DNA of 64,000 bases from Actinomyces bowdenii (GCF_017592395.1 NZ_JAGFOU010000008.1:34272-98271); one strand, 5' to 3'; counted from the first letter of the stretch, positions 9,975 to 19,451 are shown. Translations and numbers: made by a program. The notes: a model not told the origin generated them from the sequence alone.

Positions 9975-11072
9975 ATGCCGATGCGCCACCGCAACCCCCC
10001 GACCGGACGGGCCCCCGGCCGCCGGCGCCGCTGGCGCCTGTCGGCCTTCTCCCTCATCGTGTGCCTGATGGCCGAGGCCGGGATGCTGCTCCTGGCCTAC
10101 CCGACTGTGGCCGCGTGGTTCTCCCAGTACAACCAGTCCCAGGTCACCGGCAACTACGAGGCCCAGGTCGCCGACGCCTTCCCCGACGCCGCCACCCAGC
10201 TGGCCCAGGCCCGTGCCTACAACGACGCCCTGTCCGTGGGCGCCGTCCTGGAGGCGGGCACCAACGTGCCCACGGGGGAGGGTGCCTCCCAGGACGAGTC
10301 CCTGGACTACAGCACGATCCTGTCGGCCAGCCCCGAGGGGCTCATGGCCCGCCTGCGGATCCCCGTCATCGACCTGGACCTGCCCGTCTACCACGGCACC
10401 TCCGATGAGACCCTGCTCAAGGGCCTGGGCCACCTGGAGGGCACCTCCCTGCCCGTGGGCGGCCCCGGCACCCGCTCGGTGGTCACCGGTCACCGCGGGC
10501 TGGCCGACGCCACGATGTTCACCCACCTGAACCGCGTGGGGGAGGGGGACACCTTCTCCATGGAGGTCTTCGGGGAGGTCCTGGTCTACCGCGTCATCGA
10601 GACCCGCGTGGTCAACCCCGATGAGACCGAGGCCCTGCGCGCCCAGGAGGGCAGGGACCTCATGACCCTGGTGACCTGCACGCCCCTGGGCATCAACACC
10701 CACCGCATCCTGGTCACCGGCGAGCGCGTCTTCCCCACGCCCCAGGAGGCGATCGACGCCGCCGGGGCCGAGCCCGACGTGCCCCACTTCCCCTGGTGGG
10801 CGGTGGCCCTGGCCGCCGGCCAGATCGTGCTGGGGCTCTACCTGTGGCGCACGGGCCGCGGCGCCGCCAGCCGCGGCCCTGGCAGTCGCGCCCCCCGTCC
10901 GGACCAGGCGGGGGCCGCCGGCGCCCGCCGCTCCGCCACCGGCGCAGCGGCTCCCATCGGCCGGGGCCGACGGGAGCCGCATGAGCGCGACACGCCCGAG
11001 CGCGGGGACCGGGTGGGCGGTCTCACAGGACTGGACCCCTCCTCCGGGTTCCAGTCCGGGGCCGGGCGCTGA
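9975..11072 (+). CDS. Class C (pilus-polymerising) sortase
   Basis: Transpeptidase that cleaves the sorting signals of the three upstream proteins and joins pilins by lysine isopeptide bonds; membrane-bound, facing outward. The 365-residue product has an N-terminal membrane helix (about 24-45) and the catalytic domain with His173 (VVTGHRGL), Cys235 (TLVTCTPLG) and Arg244 (NTHRIL). A C-terminal membrane helix (about 274-292) is followed by an Arg/Gly/Pro-rich tail of about 70 residues. Double membrane anchoring is typical of class C. The region before the core, where the DPF/DPW lid normally sits, reads DYSTIL (111-116), so a canonical lid motif is not obvious. The ATG at 9975 follows GACAGGAACG. 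The tail overlaps one arm of a 26-bp direct repeat. Confidence 0.9.
   Translation: MPMRHRNPPTGRAPGRRRRWRLSAFSLIVCLMAEAGMLLLAYPTVAAWFSQYNQSQVTGNYEAQVADAFPDAATQLAQARAYNDALSVGAVLEAGTNVPTGEGASQDESLDYSTILSASPEGLMARLRIPVIDLDLPVYHGTSDETLLKGLGHLEGTSLPVGGPGTRSVVTGHRGLADATMFTHLNRVGEGDTFSMEVFGEVLVYRVIETRVVNPDETEALRAQEGRDLMTLVTCTPLGINTHRILVTGERVFPTPQEAIDAAGAEPDVPHFPWWAVALAAGQIVLGLYLWRTGRGAASRGPGSRAPRPDQAGAAGARRSATGAAAPIGRGRREPHERDTPERGDRVGGLTGLDPSSGFQSGAGR
10987..11012 (+). repeat. 26-bp direct repeat, copy 1 (inside sortase 3' end)
   Basis: Matches 11232-11257 at 25 of 26 bases (by eye). It lies within the coding region for the low-complexity sortase tail. Confidence 0.75.
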
Positions 11073-11116
11073 TAGCGTTGTTCGGCCGGTGAGGGGCTCC
11101 CCTCCTCACGGCCGCA

Positions 11117-11135
11117 TCCCGGGCCCCGCCCGGGA
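11117..11135 (+). terminator. Hairpin between sortase and rpsJ
   Basis: A perfect 8-bp stem TCCCGGGC/GCCCGGGA with a CCC loop. An imperfect hairpin also lies at about 11085-11114. These could end the sortase transcript or belong to the S10-operon leader; the sequence does not decide which. Confidence 0.35.
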
Positions 11136-11231
11136 GTCCAGTCTGACGGGCCGGTCCTCCGATCGGGTTCCCGTGTGTCCAGACCGGTCCGCATCCTGGA
11201 GAGCCCTCCAGGGGCACGTGCGCGTCGCAGA

Positions 11232-11257
11232 GCGACACGCCCGAGCGCGTGGACCGG
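11232..11257 (+). repeat. 26-bp direct repeat, copy 2 (rpsJ leader)
   Basis: Second copy of the repeat at 10987-11012, ending 30 bases before the rpsJ start codon. Confidence 0.75.
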
Positions 11258-11287
11258 CAGAAGCAAGTACAAGAGAGGTTAGGCGCC

Positions 11288-11596
11288 ATGGCGGGACAGA
11301 AGATCCGCATCCGGCTCAAGTCCTACGACCACGAGGTCATCGACTCCTCGGCGCGCAAGATCGTCGACGTCGTGACCCGCGCAGGCGCGACGGTCGTGGG
11401 CCCGGTGCCGCTGCCGACCGAGAAGAACGTGTTCTGCGTCATCCGGTCGCCGCACAAGTACAAGGACAGCCGCGAGCACTTCGAGATGCGCACGCACAAG
11501 CGGCTGATCGACATCGTCGACCCGACGCCCAAGGCCGTCGACTCGCTCATGCGACTCGACCTGCCCGCCGACGTCAACATCGAGATCAAGCTCTGA
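11288..11596 (+). CDS. rpsJ: 30S ribosomal protein S10
   Basis: First gene of the S10 operon; S10 binds the 30S head and also takes part in NusB-dependent antitermination. From ATG 11288 the product is 102 residues, the standard length, beginning [16 protein letters not shown]. An in-frame upstream GTG would add 13 residues unlike the family and lacks support, while AGAGAGG lies just ahead of 11288. The gene is followed after 8 bases by rplC in the usual order. Confidence 0.97.
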   Translation: MAGQKIRIRLKSYDHEVIDSSARKIVDVVTRAGATVVGPVPLPTEKNVFCVIRSPHKYKDSREHFEMRTHKRLIDIVDPTPKAVDSLMRLDLPADVNIEIKL

Positions 11597-11604
11597 GGAT
11601 CGCC

Positions 11605-12273
11605 ATGACAACGCTTCACACGCCGGCTGCCGCCGCGCCTGCCAAGGCGCTGCTCGGCATCAAGCTCGGCATGACCCAGATCTGGGATGAGGACGGGGTC
11701 CTGCGCCCCGTCACCGTCGTGCGGGTCGACACCAACGTCGTCACCCAAATCCGCACCATCGAGACCGATGGCTACGAGGCCGTCCAGCTCGCCTTCGGCG
11801 AGATCGACGAGCGCAAGGTCACCAAGCCCCTGGCCGGCCACTTCGCCAAGGCCGGGGTCGCCCCCCGCCGCCACGTCGCCGAGGTGCGCACCTCCCTGGC
11901 CGGCGAGTTCACCCCCGGCCAGGAGCTGGGCGCCGACACCTTCGAGGTCGGCCAGCTGGTCGACGTCACCGGCACCTCCAAGGGCAAGGGCTTCGCCGGC
12001 GTCATGAAGCGCCACGGCTTCGCCGGCGTGGGCGCCTCCCACGGCGCCCACCGCAACCACCGCAAGCCCGGCTCCATCGGTGCCTGCGCCACCCCCGGCC
12101 GCATCTTCAAGGGCCTGCGCATGGCCGGCCGCATGGGCCACGCCAAGCGCACCGTGCAGAACCTGAGGATCCGCGGCGTGGACGTCGACAAGGGCGTCCT
12201 GCTCGTCAACGGCGCCATCCCCGGCCCCAAGGGGTCGGTCGTCGTCGTCCGTACCGCCGTGAAGGGAGCCTGA
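11605..12273 (+). CDS. rplC: 50S ribosomal protein L3
   Basis: L3 binds 23S rRNA near the peptidyl-transferase centre. The product is 222 residues. It shows [16 protein letters not shown] at the N-terminus and the loop [15 protein letters not shown] followed by [18 protein letters not shown] 11605 has TGAGGAT upstream, overlapping the rpsJ stop. The open frame extends far upstream without a plausible start, so the longer version is rejected. Confidence 0.97.
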   Translation: MTTLHTPAAAAPAKALLGIKLGMTQIWDEDGVLRPVTVVRVDTNVVTQIRTIETDGYEAVQLAFGEIDERKVTKPLAGHFAKAGVAPRRHVAEVRTSLAGEFTPGQELGADTFEVGQLVDVTGTSKGKGFAGVMKRHGFAGVGASHGAHRNHRKPGSIGACATPGRIFKGLRMAGRMGHAKRTVQNLRIRGVDVDKGVLLVNGAIPGPKGSVVVVRTAVKGA

Positions 12274-12277
12274 GACC

Positions 12278-12922
12278 ATGACTGAGGCACTCACCGTCGA
12301 CATCGTCGACTCCAAGGGCGTGAAGACCGGCTCCGTCGACCTCCCCGCGGAGATCTTCGACACCGAGCTCAACATCCCGCTCATGCACCAGGTCGTCGTG
12401 GCCCAGCTCGCCGCGGCCCGCCAGGGCACGCACGCCACCAAGACCCGTGGCGCGGTGCGCGGCGGCGGGCGCAAGCCCTACCGCCAGAAGGGCACCGGCC
12501 GCGCCCGCCAGGGCTCGACCCGCGCCCCCCAGTTCGTCGGCGGAGGCACCGTCCACGGCCCCCAGCCGCGCGACTACAGCCAGCGCACCCCCAAGAAGAT
12601 GAAGGCCGCCGCCCTGCGCTCGGCCCTGTCGGACCGCGCCCGCAACGGCCGCATCCACGTCATCACCGAGTTCGTCACCACTGAGGCGCCCTCCACCAAG
12701 GCCGCCCTGGCGGCCCTGCGCAACCTCACCGAGCGCAAGGCGCTGGTCGTCGTCTCCCGCGAGGACGACCTCAGCCGCCTGAGCCTGCGCAACGCCCCCG
12801 AGGCGCACGTGCTGTGGGCGGACCAGCTCAACACCTACGACGTCCTCAACTCCGACGACGTCGTCTTCACAGCCGACGCCCTGGACGGCTTCCTGGGCAA
12901 GGGCGAGGAGGAGTCCAAGTGA
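12278..12922 (+). CDS. rplD: 50S ribosomal protein L4
   Basis: L4 lines the exit tunnel with its extended loop. The product is 214 residues. The loop region carries [20 protein letters not shown] and [19 protein letters not shown], diagnostic of the family. It starts 4 bases after the rplC stop and its stop codon overlaps the rplW start (GTGA), so translation of L4 and L23 is probably coupled. Confidence 0.97.
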   Translation: MTEALTVDIVDSKGVKTGSVDLPAEIFDTELNIPLMHQVVVAQLAAARQGTHATKTRGAVRGGGRKPYRQKGTGRARQGSTRAPQFVGGGTVHGPQPRDYSQRTPKKMKAAALRSALSDRARNGRIHVITEFVTTEAPSTKAALAALRNLTERKALVVVSREDDLSRLSLRNAPEAHVLWADQLNTYDVLNSDDVVFTADALDGFLGKGEEESK

Positions 12923-13224
12923 GCCTCGAGAAGTCCAAGAACCCCCGCGACGTCATCATCGCGCCGGTCGTCTCCGAGAAGTCCTACACCTGCATGGACC
13001 GCGGCCAGTACACGTTCATCGTGGCGCCGAGCGCCAACAAGACCGAGATCAAGCAGGCCGTCGAGGCGATCTTCTCGGTCAAGGTCGACTCGGTCAACAC
13101 GATCAACCGCAAGGGCAAGCGGCGCCGCACACGCACCGGCATGGGCAAGTCGAAGGACACCAAGCGCGCGATCGTCACGCTGCGCGAGGGCACCATCGAC
13201 ATCTTCGGCGACGTCTCCGAGTGA
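12919..13224 (+). CDS. rplW: 50S ribosomal protein L23
   Basis: L23 sits at the exit of the tunnel and docks trigger factor and SRP. From the GTG that overlaps the L4 stop by 4 bases, the product is 101 residues. It begins [20 protein letters not shown] and contains [17 protein letters not shown] longer frame opens upstream within rplD but has no family support. Confidence 0.96.
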   Translation: MSLEKSKNPRDVIIAPVVSEKSYTCMDRGQYTFIVAPSANKTEIKQAVEAIFSVKVDSVNTINRKGKRRRTRTGMGKSKDTKRAIVTLREGTIDIFGDVSE

Positions 13225-13245
13225 CCCGGAAGGTAGAGGATCGAT

Positions 13246-14082
13246 ATGGGAATCCGTAAGTACAAGCCCACGACCCCGGGTCGTCGCGGCTCCTCCGTGG
13301 CTGACTTCGTGGAGATCACCCGCAGCACGCCCGAGAAGTCACTCGTGCGCCCCCTGCACAAGACCGGTGGTCGCAACTCCAGTGGCCGCATCACCACCCG
13401 TCACAAGGGCGGCGGCCACAAGCGCGCCTACCGCGTCATCGACTTCCGCCGCCACGACAAGGATGGCGTGCCCGCCAAGGTCGCGCACATCGAGTACGAC
13501 CCCAACCGCACCGCGCGCATCGCCCTGCTGCACTACGCCGATGGCGAGAAGCGCTACATCATCGCCCCCAACAAGCTGCGCCAGGGCGACGTCGTCGAGT
13601 CCGGCCCCACCGCGGACATCAAGCCCGGCAACAGCCTCCAGCTGCGCCACATCCCCACCGGCACCGTGGTCCACGCCGTGGAGCTGCGCCCCGGGGGAGG
13701 GGCCAAGATCGCCCGCAGCGCCGGGACCTCGGTCCAGCTGGTGGCCAAGGAGGGCAAGTACGCGCAGCTGCGCATGCCCTCCGGCGAGATCCGCAATGTC
13801 GAGGCCGCCTGCCGCGCGACCATCGGCGAGGTCGGCAACGCCGAGCAGTCCAACATCAACTGGGGCAAGGCCGGCCGCATGCGCTGGAAGGGCGTGCGCC
13901 CGACCGTGCGCGGTGTGGTGATGAACCCCGTCGACCACCCGCACGGCGGTGGTGAGGGCAAGACCTCCGGAGGTCGTCACCCCGTCTCCCCATGGGGCAA
14001 GCCCGAGGGCCGTACCCGTCGTCCGAACAAGTCCAGCGACCGCCTCATCGTGCGTCGTCGTCGGACCGGCAAGAAGCGCTGA
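13246..14082 (+). CDS. rplB: 50S ribosomal protein L2
   Basis: L2 is a core 23S rRNA-binding protein needed for subunit joining and peptidyl transfer. The product is 278 residues, beginning [15 protein letters not shown]. It ends with the conserved segment [20 protein letters not shown], in which the functionally important histidine is present, and [22 protein letters not shown] precedes the ATG at 13246. Confidence 0.98.
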   Translation: MGIRKYKPTTPGRRGSSVADFVEITRSTPEKSLVRPLHKTGGRNSSGRITTRHKGGGHKRAYRVIDFRRHDKDGVPAKVAHIEYDPNRTARIALLHYADGEKRYIIAPNKLRQGDVVESGPTADIKPGNSLQLRHIPTGTVVHAVELRPGGGAKIARSAGTSVQLVAKEGKYAQLRMPSGEIRNVEAACRATIGEVGNAEQSNINWGKAGRMRWKGVRPTVRGVVMNPVDHPHGGGEGKTSGGRHPVSPWGKPEGRTRRPNKSSDRLIVRRRRTGKKR

Positions 14083-14094
14083 TAGGAGCCCGAT

Positions 14095-14373
14095 ATGCCG
14101 CGTAGCCTGAAGAAGGGTCCCTTCGTCGACGACCACCTCCAGAAGAAGGTGGACGCCCAGAACGAGAAGGGCACCAAGAATGTCATCAAGACCTGGTCCC
14201 GCCGTTCGGTGATCACGCCGGACTTCCTCGGACACACCTTCGCCGTCCACGACGGCCGCAAGCACGTCCCGGTCTTCGTCACCGAGTCCATGGTGGGCCA
14301 CAAGCTCGGCGAGTTCGCTCCGACCCGCACCTTCCGCGGGCACGTCAAGGACGATCGCAAGTCGCGTCGCTGA
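14095..14373 (+). CDS. rpsS: 30S ribosomal protein S19
   Basis: S19 binds the 30S head with S13. The product is 92 residues beginning [15 protein letters not shown] and containing the conserved [13 protein letters not shown]. It starts 12 bases after rplB, with TAGGAGCC as ribosome binding site. Confidence 0.97.
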   Translation: MPRSLKKGPFVDDHLQKKVDAQNEKGTKNVIKTWSRRSVITPDFLGHTFAVHDGRKHVPVFVTESMVGHKLGEFAPTRTFRGHVKDDRKSRR

Positions 14374-14404
14374 CGCCGTCGGAAGCTAAGAGAGGCAGAG
14401 AACT

Positions 14405-14782
14405 ATGGAAGCCAAGGCGCAGGCCAAGTACGTGCGCTGCACGCCCATGAAGGCTCGCCGCGTCGTGGACGTCGTCCGCGGCCAGCGCGCCGTCGAGGCC
14501 GTCAACGTGCTGCGATTCGCACCGCAGGCCGCTGCGGTGCCAGTGCGCAAGGTCGTCGAGTCCGCCATCGCCAACGCTCGCTTCAAGGCCGAGCGCGACG
14601 GCGAGCGCTTCGACGAGAACGACCTGTTCATCATCGAGGCATTCGCTGACGAGGGCCCCACCCTCAAGCGGTTCCGCCCGCGCGCCCAGGGGCGCGCCAG
14701 CCGGATCCTCAAGCGGACCAGCCACATCACCATTATCGTCGGCGAGAAGGCCGACTCCGCACGCAAGGAAGGAGCCCGGTAA
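14405..14782 (+). CDS. rplV: 50S ribosomal protein L22
   Basis: L22 contacts all 23S domains and its beta-hairpin lines the exit tunnel. The product is 125 residues: [20 protein letters not shown] near the start, then the hairpin tip [27 protein letters not shown] lies upstream. Its stop overlaps the rpsC start (TAATG), which suggests coupling. Confidence 0.97.
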   Translation: MEAKAQAKYVRCTPMKARRVVDVVRGQRAVEAVNVLRFAPQAAAVPVRKVVESAIANARFKAERDGERFDENDLFIIEAFADEGPTLKRFRPRAQGRASRILKRTSHITIIVGEKADSARKEGAR

Positions 14783-15591
14783 TGGGGCAGAAGGTCAACC
14801 CGACCGGGTTCCGCCTGGGCATCACCACGGACCACCGCTCGCGCTGGTTCGCCGACTCCACCAAGCCCGGTCAGCGCTACCGCGACTTCGTGGAGGAGGA
14901 TGTCAAGATCCGCCGCCTCATGGAGGACGGCATGGAGCGCGCGGGCATCTCCAAGGTCGACATCGAGCGCACTCGCGACCGCGTGCGCGTCGACCTGCAC
15001 ACCGCCCGCCCGGGCATCGTCATCGGCCGCCGCGGCGCCGAGGCCGAGCGCCTGCGCGGACAGCTGGAGAAGCTGACCGGCAAGCAGGTCCAGCTCAACA
15101 TCCTGGAGGTCAAGAGCCCCGACTTGGACGCCCAGCTCGTGGCCCAGGGGATCGCCGAGCAGCTGGCCTCCCGCGTCTCCTTCCGCCGCGCCATGCGCAA
15201 GGGCATGCAGTCCGCCATGCGTGCCGGCGCCAAGGGCATCCGGGTCCAGTGCTCGGGCCGCCTGGGCGGTGCCGAGATGAGCCGCAGCGAGTTCTACCGC
15301 GAGGGCCGCGTGCCGCTGCACACCCTGCGGGCCAACATCGACTACGGCTTCTACGAGGCCAAGACCACCTTCGGCCGTCTCGGCGTCAAGGTGTGGATCT
15401 ACAAGGGCGACCTCACCGAGCGCGAGTTCGCCCGCCAGCAGGCCGAGTCCGGCTCCCGCGGGCGCGGCGGCCGTGGCGAGCGCCGCGGCGGGCGCCGTGG
15501 CGATCGCGGAGCGCGTCAGAACAGCGAGCAGCAGGCCGAGCAGGCGCCGGCCGCCGAGAACGCTGCCGCCGAGCAGGGAACGGAGGCCTGA
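14782..15591 (+). CDS. rpsC: 30S ribosomal protein S3
   Basis: S3 surrounds the mRNA entry channel. The product has 269 residues, with an N-terminal KH domain ([19 protein letters not shown]) and the C-terminal S3 domain ([19 protein letters not shown]). The tail after about 215 is rich in Arg, Gly, Ala and Gln ([18 protein letters not shown]), longer than in Escherichia but usual for actinobacteria. The ATG shares one base with the rplV stop. Confidence 0.97.
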   Translation: MGQKVNPTGFRLGITTDHRSRWFADSTKPGQRYRDFVEEDVKIRRLMEDGMERAGISKVDIERTRDRVRVDLHTARPGIVIGRRGAEAERLRGQLEKLTGKQVQLNILEVKSPDLDAQLVAQGIAEQLASRVSFRRAMRKGMQSAMRAGAKGIRVQCSGRLGGAEMSRSEFYREGRVPLHTLRANIDYGFYEAKTTFGRLGVKVWIYKGDLTEREFARQQAESGSRGRGGRGERRGGRRGDRGARQNSEQQAEQAPAAENAAAEQGTEA

Positions 15592-15594
15592 GCC

Positions 15595-16014
15595 GTGCTC
15601 ATCCCCCGTCGGACCAAGTTCCGCAAGCAGCACCGCCCGCACCGTACGGGCCTGTCCAAGGGCGGCAACCAGATCGCCTTCGGCGACTTCGGCATCCAGG
15701 CTCTGGAGCCCGCCTACATCACCAACCGCCAGATCGAGGCGGCCCGTATCGCCATGACCCGCCACATCAAGCGTGGCGGCAAGGTGTGGATCAACATCTT
15801 CCCGGACCGCCCGCTGACCAAGAAGCCCGCCGAGACCCGCATGGGCTCCGGTAAGGGCGCCCCCGAGTGGTGGATCGCCAACGTCAAGCCCGGACGCATC
15901 CTGTTCGAGCTCGGCGGCGTTCCCGAGGAGCTCGCCCGCGAGGCCATGCGCCGCGCACAGCACAAGCTGCCGATGAAGACCCGTTTCGTGACTCGTGAGG
16001 GTGGTGACGTCTGA
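15595..16014 (+). CDS. rplP: 50S ribosomal protein L16
   Basis: L16 helps position tRNA in the A site. The product is 139 residues starting at GTG 15595: [19 protein letters not shown], then [18 protein letters not shown] and [26 protein letters not shown] is the binding site, overlapping the S3 stop. The gene overlaps rpmC by one stop/start junction (TGATG). Confidence 0.97.
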   Translation: MLIPRRTKFRKQHRPHRTGLSKGGNQIAFGDFGIQALEPAYITNRQIEAARIAMTRHIKRGGKVWINIFPDRPLTKKPAETRMGSGKGAPEWWIANVKPGRILFELGGVPEELAREAMRRAQHKLPMKTRFVTREGGDV

Positions 16015-16259
16015 TGGCTATCGGTTCCAAGGGACTGACCCCGTCCGACCTCGATGGCATGGACAATGAGCGCCTCGCCGAGGAGCTGTCCAAGGCCAAG
16101 GCCGAGCTGTTCAACCTGCGCTTCGCCTCGGCGACCGGCCAGCTCGAGGACCACGGCCGCCTCAAGGCCGTGCGCCGCGACATCGCCCGCATCTACACCA
16201 TCGTGCGCGAGCGGGAGCTCGGCATCCGTACCGCTCCGAGCAGCCAGGAGTCCAAGTGA
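16014..16259 (+). CDS. rpmC: 50S ribosomal protein L29
   Basis: L29 lies near the tunnel exit beside L23. The product is 81 residues, a two-helix protein with the conserved [21 protein letters not shown]. Its ATG overlaps the rplP stop and its stop overlaps the rpsQ GTG, forming a tight translational string. Confidence 0.96.
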   Translation: MAIGSKGLTPSDLDGMDNERLAEELSKAKAELFNLRFASATGQLEDHGRLKAVRRDIARIYTIVRERELGIRTAPSSQESK

Positions 16260-16555
16260 GCGAGCAGAACAGCACTGAGACCGTGGAGACCGCCCAGGCC
16301 CCCGAGCGCAACCAGCGCAAGGTCCGCCGCGGCTATGTCGTCTCCGACAAGATGGACAAGACCGTCGTCGTCCTCGTCGAGGAGCGCTACAAGCACTCCC
16401 TGTATGGCAAGGTCCTTCGCCGCTCCAAGAAGGTGAAGGTGCACGACGAGCGCAACGAGGCCGGTGTGGGCGATCTCGTCTCCATCATGGAGACCCGCCC
16501 GCTGAGCGCCACCAAGCACTTCCGCCTCCTGGAGATCCTCGAGAAGGCCAAGTGA
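16256..16555 (+). CDS. rpsQ: 30S ribosomal protein S17
   Basis: S17 is a primary 16S rRNA-binding protein. The product is 99 residues with a polar N-terminal extension, then [20 protein letters not shown] and a C-terminal basic strand. The GTG at 16256 overlaps the rpmC stop. It is the last gene of the S10 operon here, because a terminator follows and an unrelated gene is inserted before rplN. Confidence 0.96.
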   Translation: MSEQNSTETVETAQAPERNQRKVRRGYVVSDKMDKTVVVLVEERYKHSLYGKVLRRSKKVKVHDERNEAGVGDLVSIMETRPLSATKHFRLLEILEKAK

Positions 16556-16579
16556 CCGCTGGCCGATGACCTCGGTCGG

Positions 16580-16617
16580 ACGACGCCGCAGCCCCGACCC
16601 GGGTGCTGCGGCGTCGT
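16580..16617 (+). terminator. S10-operon terminator after rpsQ
   Basis: A perfect 13-bp stem (16580-16592 with 16605-16617) with a 12-base loop is followed by TGTCATC. It lies 25 bases after the rpsQ stop. Confidence 0.85.
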
Positions 16618-16660
16618 TGTCATCACGCCATCCCGCGTGATCCCATCGGGTGGGAAGTGT

Positions 16661-16689
16661 TTGACAAATGATATGCAGCAGGGTATTGG
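16661..16689 (+). promoter_or_regulatory. Promoter of the tandem-repeat secreted protein
   Basis: A consensus -35 TTGACA (16661-16666) is followed after 17 bases by TATTGG (16684-16689) in a locally AT-rich stretch. It is the best -35 in the window and lies 60 bases upstream of the gene's start codon. Confidence 0.6.
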
Positions 16690-16748
16690 AAATCACCGGG
16701 CGTCCGTAGACTCGTGTCAATACCCTCTGTCTCATGCAAGGACACCTC

Positions 16749-17756
16749 ATGCCCCATATGCGCCTGACCGCTGCCGCGCTGGCAGCCCTCATCCTGTTGC
16801 CCTCGGGCCCGGCCCCGGAGGCCCTGGCGAGCCCGGCCGGGCTGGATCCCTCCACCTCCTACTGCACGCGCCGTGAGGACGGCTCCTGCTACTTCCCGGG
16901 CTTCAGGGTCTCCGAGGTCCCCGAGCTCCTCGCGGGGCGGACCGTCACCATCACAGGTGCCGGGGCCACCACGGGAGCGGCCACTGCCCCGAAGGTCCGC
17001 GGGGGCCTGGCCAGGATCGACGCCGCCGAGCATGAGGACCCCCTGGTCAGCGTCGAGGGGAGCGTGGAGGCGGACGGGACGTGGTCGGTCACCATGACGC
17101 TGCCCGACCAGGGCACCGTGGATCGCGCCGGACCCCTGAGGATCTGGTTCCAGGCCGACGGTCCCGACGAGGCGGGCGTCTACGTCCTCCACGAGATCTC
17201 CGCACCAGTCGCCCTGCCCCGCACCCCCGACCCCCAGCCCTCAGTGCCGGCGCCACAGGCCGCGGGATGGCATCGGGCCGGTGACACCTGGTTCTGGGCT
17301 GATGAGCGGGGCGTGCGGGCCAAGGGCTGGAAGCGCGTCGGCGCCAGCTGGTACTTCTTCGACACCGCCACCGCCGCGATGAGGACCGGCTGGGTCAGGG
17401 ACGGCGGCTCCTGGTACTACCTGACTGGTTCGGGTGCCATGGCGACCGGCTGGGTCAAGGATGGTGGGTCGTGGTACTACCTGACTGGTTCGGGTGCCAT
17501 GGCGACCGGCTGGGTCAAGGTTGGCGGGTCGTGGTACTACCTGACTGGTTCGGGTGCCATGGCCACGGGCTGGGTCAAGGTTGGCGGGTCGTGGTACTAC
17601 CTGACTGGTTCGGGTGCCATGGCCACGGGCTGGGTCAGGGACGGCGGCTCCTGGTACTACCTGACCGGTTCGGGTGCCATGGCCACCGGGTGGCTGGTGG
17701 TCGATGGGCGCTGGTCCCTGTTCGCCCCCAACGGCGCCTGGCAGCACTACGGCTGA
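16749..17756 (+). CDS. Secreted protein with cell-wall-binding (choline-binding-like) tandem repeats
   Basis: Not recognised beyond its architecture. From ATG 16749, chosen because AAGGA (16738-16742) lies 6 bases ahead, the product is 335 residues; ATG 16734 would add five. A signal peptide covers about residues 1-27. A domain of about 130 residues follows, with two early cysteines and beta-rich sequence, then a Pro-rich linker. The C-terminal half holds GW repeats of the CW_binding_1 / choline-binding type: two divergent units, then five nearly identical 20-residue units (TGWVxxGGSWYYLTGSGAMA), then a degenerate cap. It probably sticks to the cell envelope through these repeats. It lies between the terminated S10 operon and the spc operon, with its own promoter. 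Confidence 0.75.
   Translation: MPHMRLTAAALAALILLPSGPAPEALASPAGLDPSTSYCTRREDGSCYFPGFRVSEVPELLAGRTVTITGAGATTGAATAPKVRGGLARIDAAEHEDPLVSVEGSVEADGTWSVTMTLPDQGTVDRAGPLRIWFQADGPDEAGVYVLHEISAPVALPRTPDPQPSVPAPQAAGWHRAGDTWFWADERGVRAKGWKRVGASWYFFDTATAAMRTGWVRDGGSWYYLTGSGAMATGWVKDGGSWYYLTGSGAMATGWVKVGGSWYYLTGSGAMATGWVKVGGSWYYLTGSGAMATGWVRDGGSWYYLTGSGAMATGWLVVDGRWSLFAPNGAWQHYG
17401..17700 (+). repeat. Five 60-bp tandem repeats
   Basis: Five consecutive in-frame 60-bp units. Units 3 and 4 (17521-17580, 17581-17640) differ at a single base, and all share the same core. Near identity at DNA level implies recent expansion or ongoing copy-number change. Confidence 0.95.
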
Positions 17757-17939
17757 GGCTGCCGGGCGATCTGCTGGGTCACACGCATCCCGCCCGCTGA
17801 CATGGCGCCATCTGGCCCAGCAGAACACGGGTCGCCCAGCGGGATGCGATCGACCCCGCGAGTCGGCCCGGCGTGCGGATCGGGGGCATCCGGTGCGCCC
17901 GGTGAGCAAAGGCACAGGTCTTCGGCGGACTCCCAGGTG

Positions 17940-17967
17940 TTGTGGGACGAGGCCCTTGGACTAGGCT
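17940..17967 (+). promoter_or_regulatory. Probable spc-operon promoter
   Basis: TTGTGG (17940-17945), 16 bases, TAGGCT (17962-17967). A second TAGGCT at 18127-18132 sits closer to rplN, without a clear -35. The remaining part of the gap 17757-18175 shows no gene and no good terminator for the preceding gene. Confidence 0.5.
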
Positions 17968-18175
17968 GATCGGGTTGCGTGCGCCCTCGGTGCGCCCAGC
18001 AGAGACCTCGTGCCGCGTGCGCCTGTGTCTGCTGGGGCCCCGCGCCGCGGACCTCCCCGAGCTGCGGGCCGCCCCAGTGCGTCCGCTCACGGGGCGGGGG
18101 CACGCAAGTCCAGAAGAACGTTCGGCTAGGCTCGACCACTGGTCGAGAACCGGCTCGACGACAGGAGAACACTCA

Positions 18176-18544
18176 ATGATCCAGCAGGAGTCGCGACTGA
18201 AGGTCGCCGACAACACCGGAGCCAAGGAGATCCTTTGCATCCGCGTGCTCGGCGGCTCGGGTCGGCGCTATGCGGGTGTCGGCGACACCATTGTCGCCAC
18301 CGTCAAGGACGCCATCCCCGGTGGCAACGTCAAGAAGGGCGAGGTCGTCAAGGCCGTCGTCGTGCGCGCCCGCAAGGAGCGCCGCCGCCCCGACGGCTCG
18401 TACATCCGCTTCGATGAGAACGCCGCCGTCATCCTCAAGAACGACGGCGACCCGCGCGGTACGCGCATCTTCGGCCCCGTGGGCCGTGAGCTGCGCGATA
18501 AGAAGTTCATGCGCATCGTCTCGCTCGCCCCGGAGGTGATCTGA
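18176..18544 (+). CDS. rplN: 50S ribosomal protein L14
   Basis: L14 forms intersubunit bridges. From ATG 18176 the product is 122 residues, the standard length: [33 protein letters not shown] and [24 protein letters not shown] is the ribosome binding site. It is the first gene of the spc operon. Confidence 0.97.
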   Translation: MIQQESRLKVADNTGAKEILCIRVLGGSGRRYAGVGDTIVATVKDAIPGGNVKKGEVVKAVVVRARKERRRPDGSYIRFDENAAVILKNDGDPRGTRIFGPVGRELRDKKFMRIVSLAPEVI

Positions 18545-18545
18545 C

Positions 18546-18890
18546 ATGGCACGCATCAAGAAGGGCGATCAGGTGATCGTCATCTCGGGCAAGGACAAGG
18601 GCAAGACCGGCCGCGTCCTCAAGGTCCTCCCCGGCGCCGAGCGCGTCATCGTCGAGGGCGTCCAGCGCGTCACCAAGCACACCAAGGTGGGCCAGTCCTC
18701 CCAGGGCGCCCGCACCGGCGGGATCGAGACCGTTGAGGCCCCGATCCACGCCTCCAACGTCATGCTCGTTGACCCCAAGACCAAGAAGCGCACCCGCGTG
18801 GGCTTCCGCGTCGAGGAGGGCCAGCGCCCGGACGGCCGCAAGCGCACCGTGCGCGTGCGCTACGCCAAGAAGAGCGGGGAGGACCTGTGA
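18546..18890 (+). CDS. rplX: 50S ribosomal protein L24
   Basis: L24 initiates 50S assembly. The product is 114 residues with a KOW motif at the start ([18 protein letters not shown]) and conserved [18 protein letters not shown]. It follows rplN by one base, and its stop overlaps the putative rplE GTG. Confidence 0.97.
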   Translation: MARIKKGDQVIVISGKDKGKTGRVLKVLPGAERVIVEGVQRVTKHTKVGQSSQGARTGGIETVEAPIHASNVMLVDPKTKKRTRVGFRVEEGQRPDGRKRTVRVRYAKKSGEDL

Positions 18891-19450
18891 CCATGGCTGA
18901 CAAGACCGCCCCCCGCCTGAAGGCCAAGTACGTCGAGGAGGTGCGCCCCGCCCTGCTCAAGGAGTTCCAGCACGGCAACGTCATGGAGGTCGCGGGCATC
19001 ACCAAGGTCGTGGTCAACATGGGTGTGGGCGAGGCCGCCCACGACTCCAAGATGATCGAGGGCGCCGTGCGCGACCTCGCCGCCATCACCGGCCAGAAGC
19101 CGCAGGTGACCCGGGCCCGCAAGTCCATCGCCCAGTTCAAGCTGCGCGAGGGCATGCCCATCGGCGCCCACGCCACCCTGCGCGGGGACCGCATGTGGGA
19201 GTTCCTCGACCGCCTCGTGTCGATCTCGCTGCCCCGGATCCGCGACTTCCGCGGCCTGAGCCCCAAGCAGTTCGACGGCAACGGCAACTACACCTTCGGT
19301 CTCACCGAGCAGGCAGTCTTCCACGAGATCGACCAGGACAAGATCGACCGCGTGCGCGGCATGGACATCACCGTGGTGACCACGGCCAAGACCGATGAGG
19401 AGGCCCGCTCCCTGCTCAAGCAGCTCGGCTTCCCCTTCAAGGAGAAGTGA
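18887..19450 (+). CDS. rplE: 50S ribosomal protein L5
   Basis: L5 binds 5S rRNA in the central protuberance. The product is about 187 residues, with [37 protein letters not shown] and the C-terminal [15 protein letters not shown]. Either the GTG at 18887 (overlapping the rplX stop) or the ATG at 18893 can be the start; GGGGAGGA at 18876-18883 fits both. Confidence 0.97.
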   Translation: MTMADKTAPRLKAKYVEEVRPALLKEFQHGNVMEVAGITKVVVNMGVGEAAHDSKMIEGAVRDLAAITGQKPQVTRARKSIAQFKLREGMPIGAHATLRGDRMWEFLDRLVSISLPRIRDFRGLSPKQFDGNGNYTFGLTEQAVFHEIDQDKIDRVRGMDITVVTTAKTDEEARSLLKQLGFPFKEK

Positions 19451-19451
19451 C

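Noticed and set aside
17401-17700. Possible CRISPR-like array
   Set aside because: The repeats are 60 bp without spacers and encode in-frame protein repeats.
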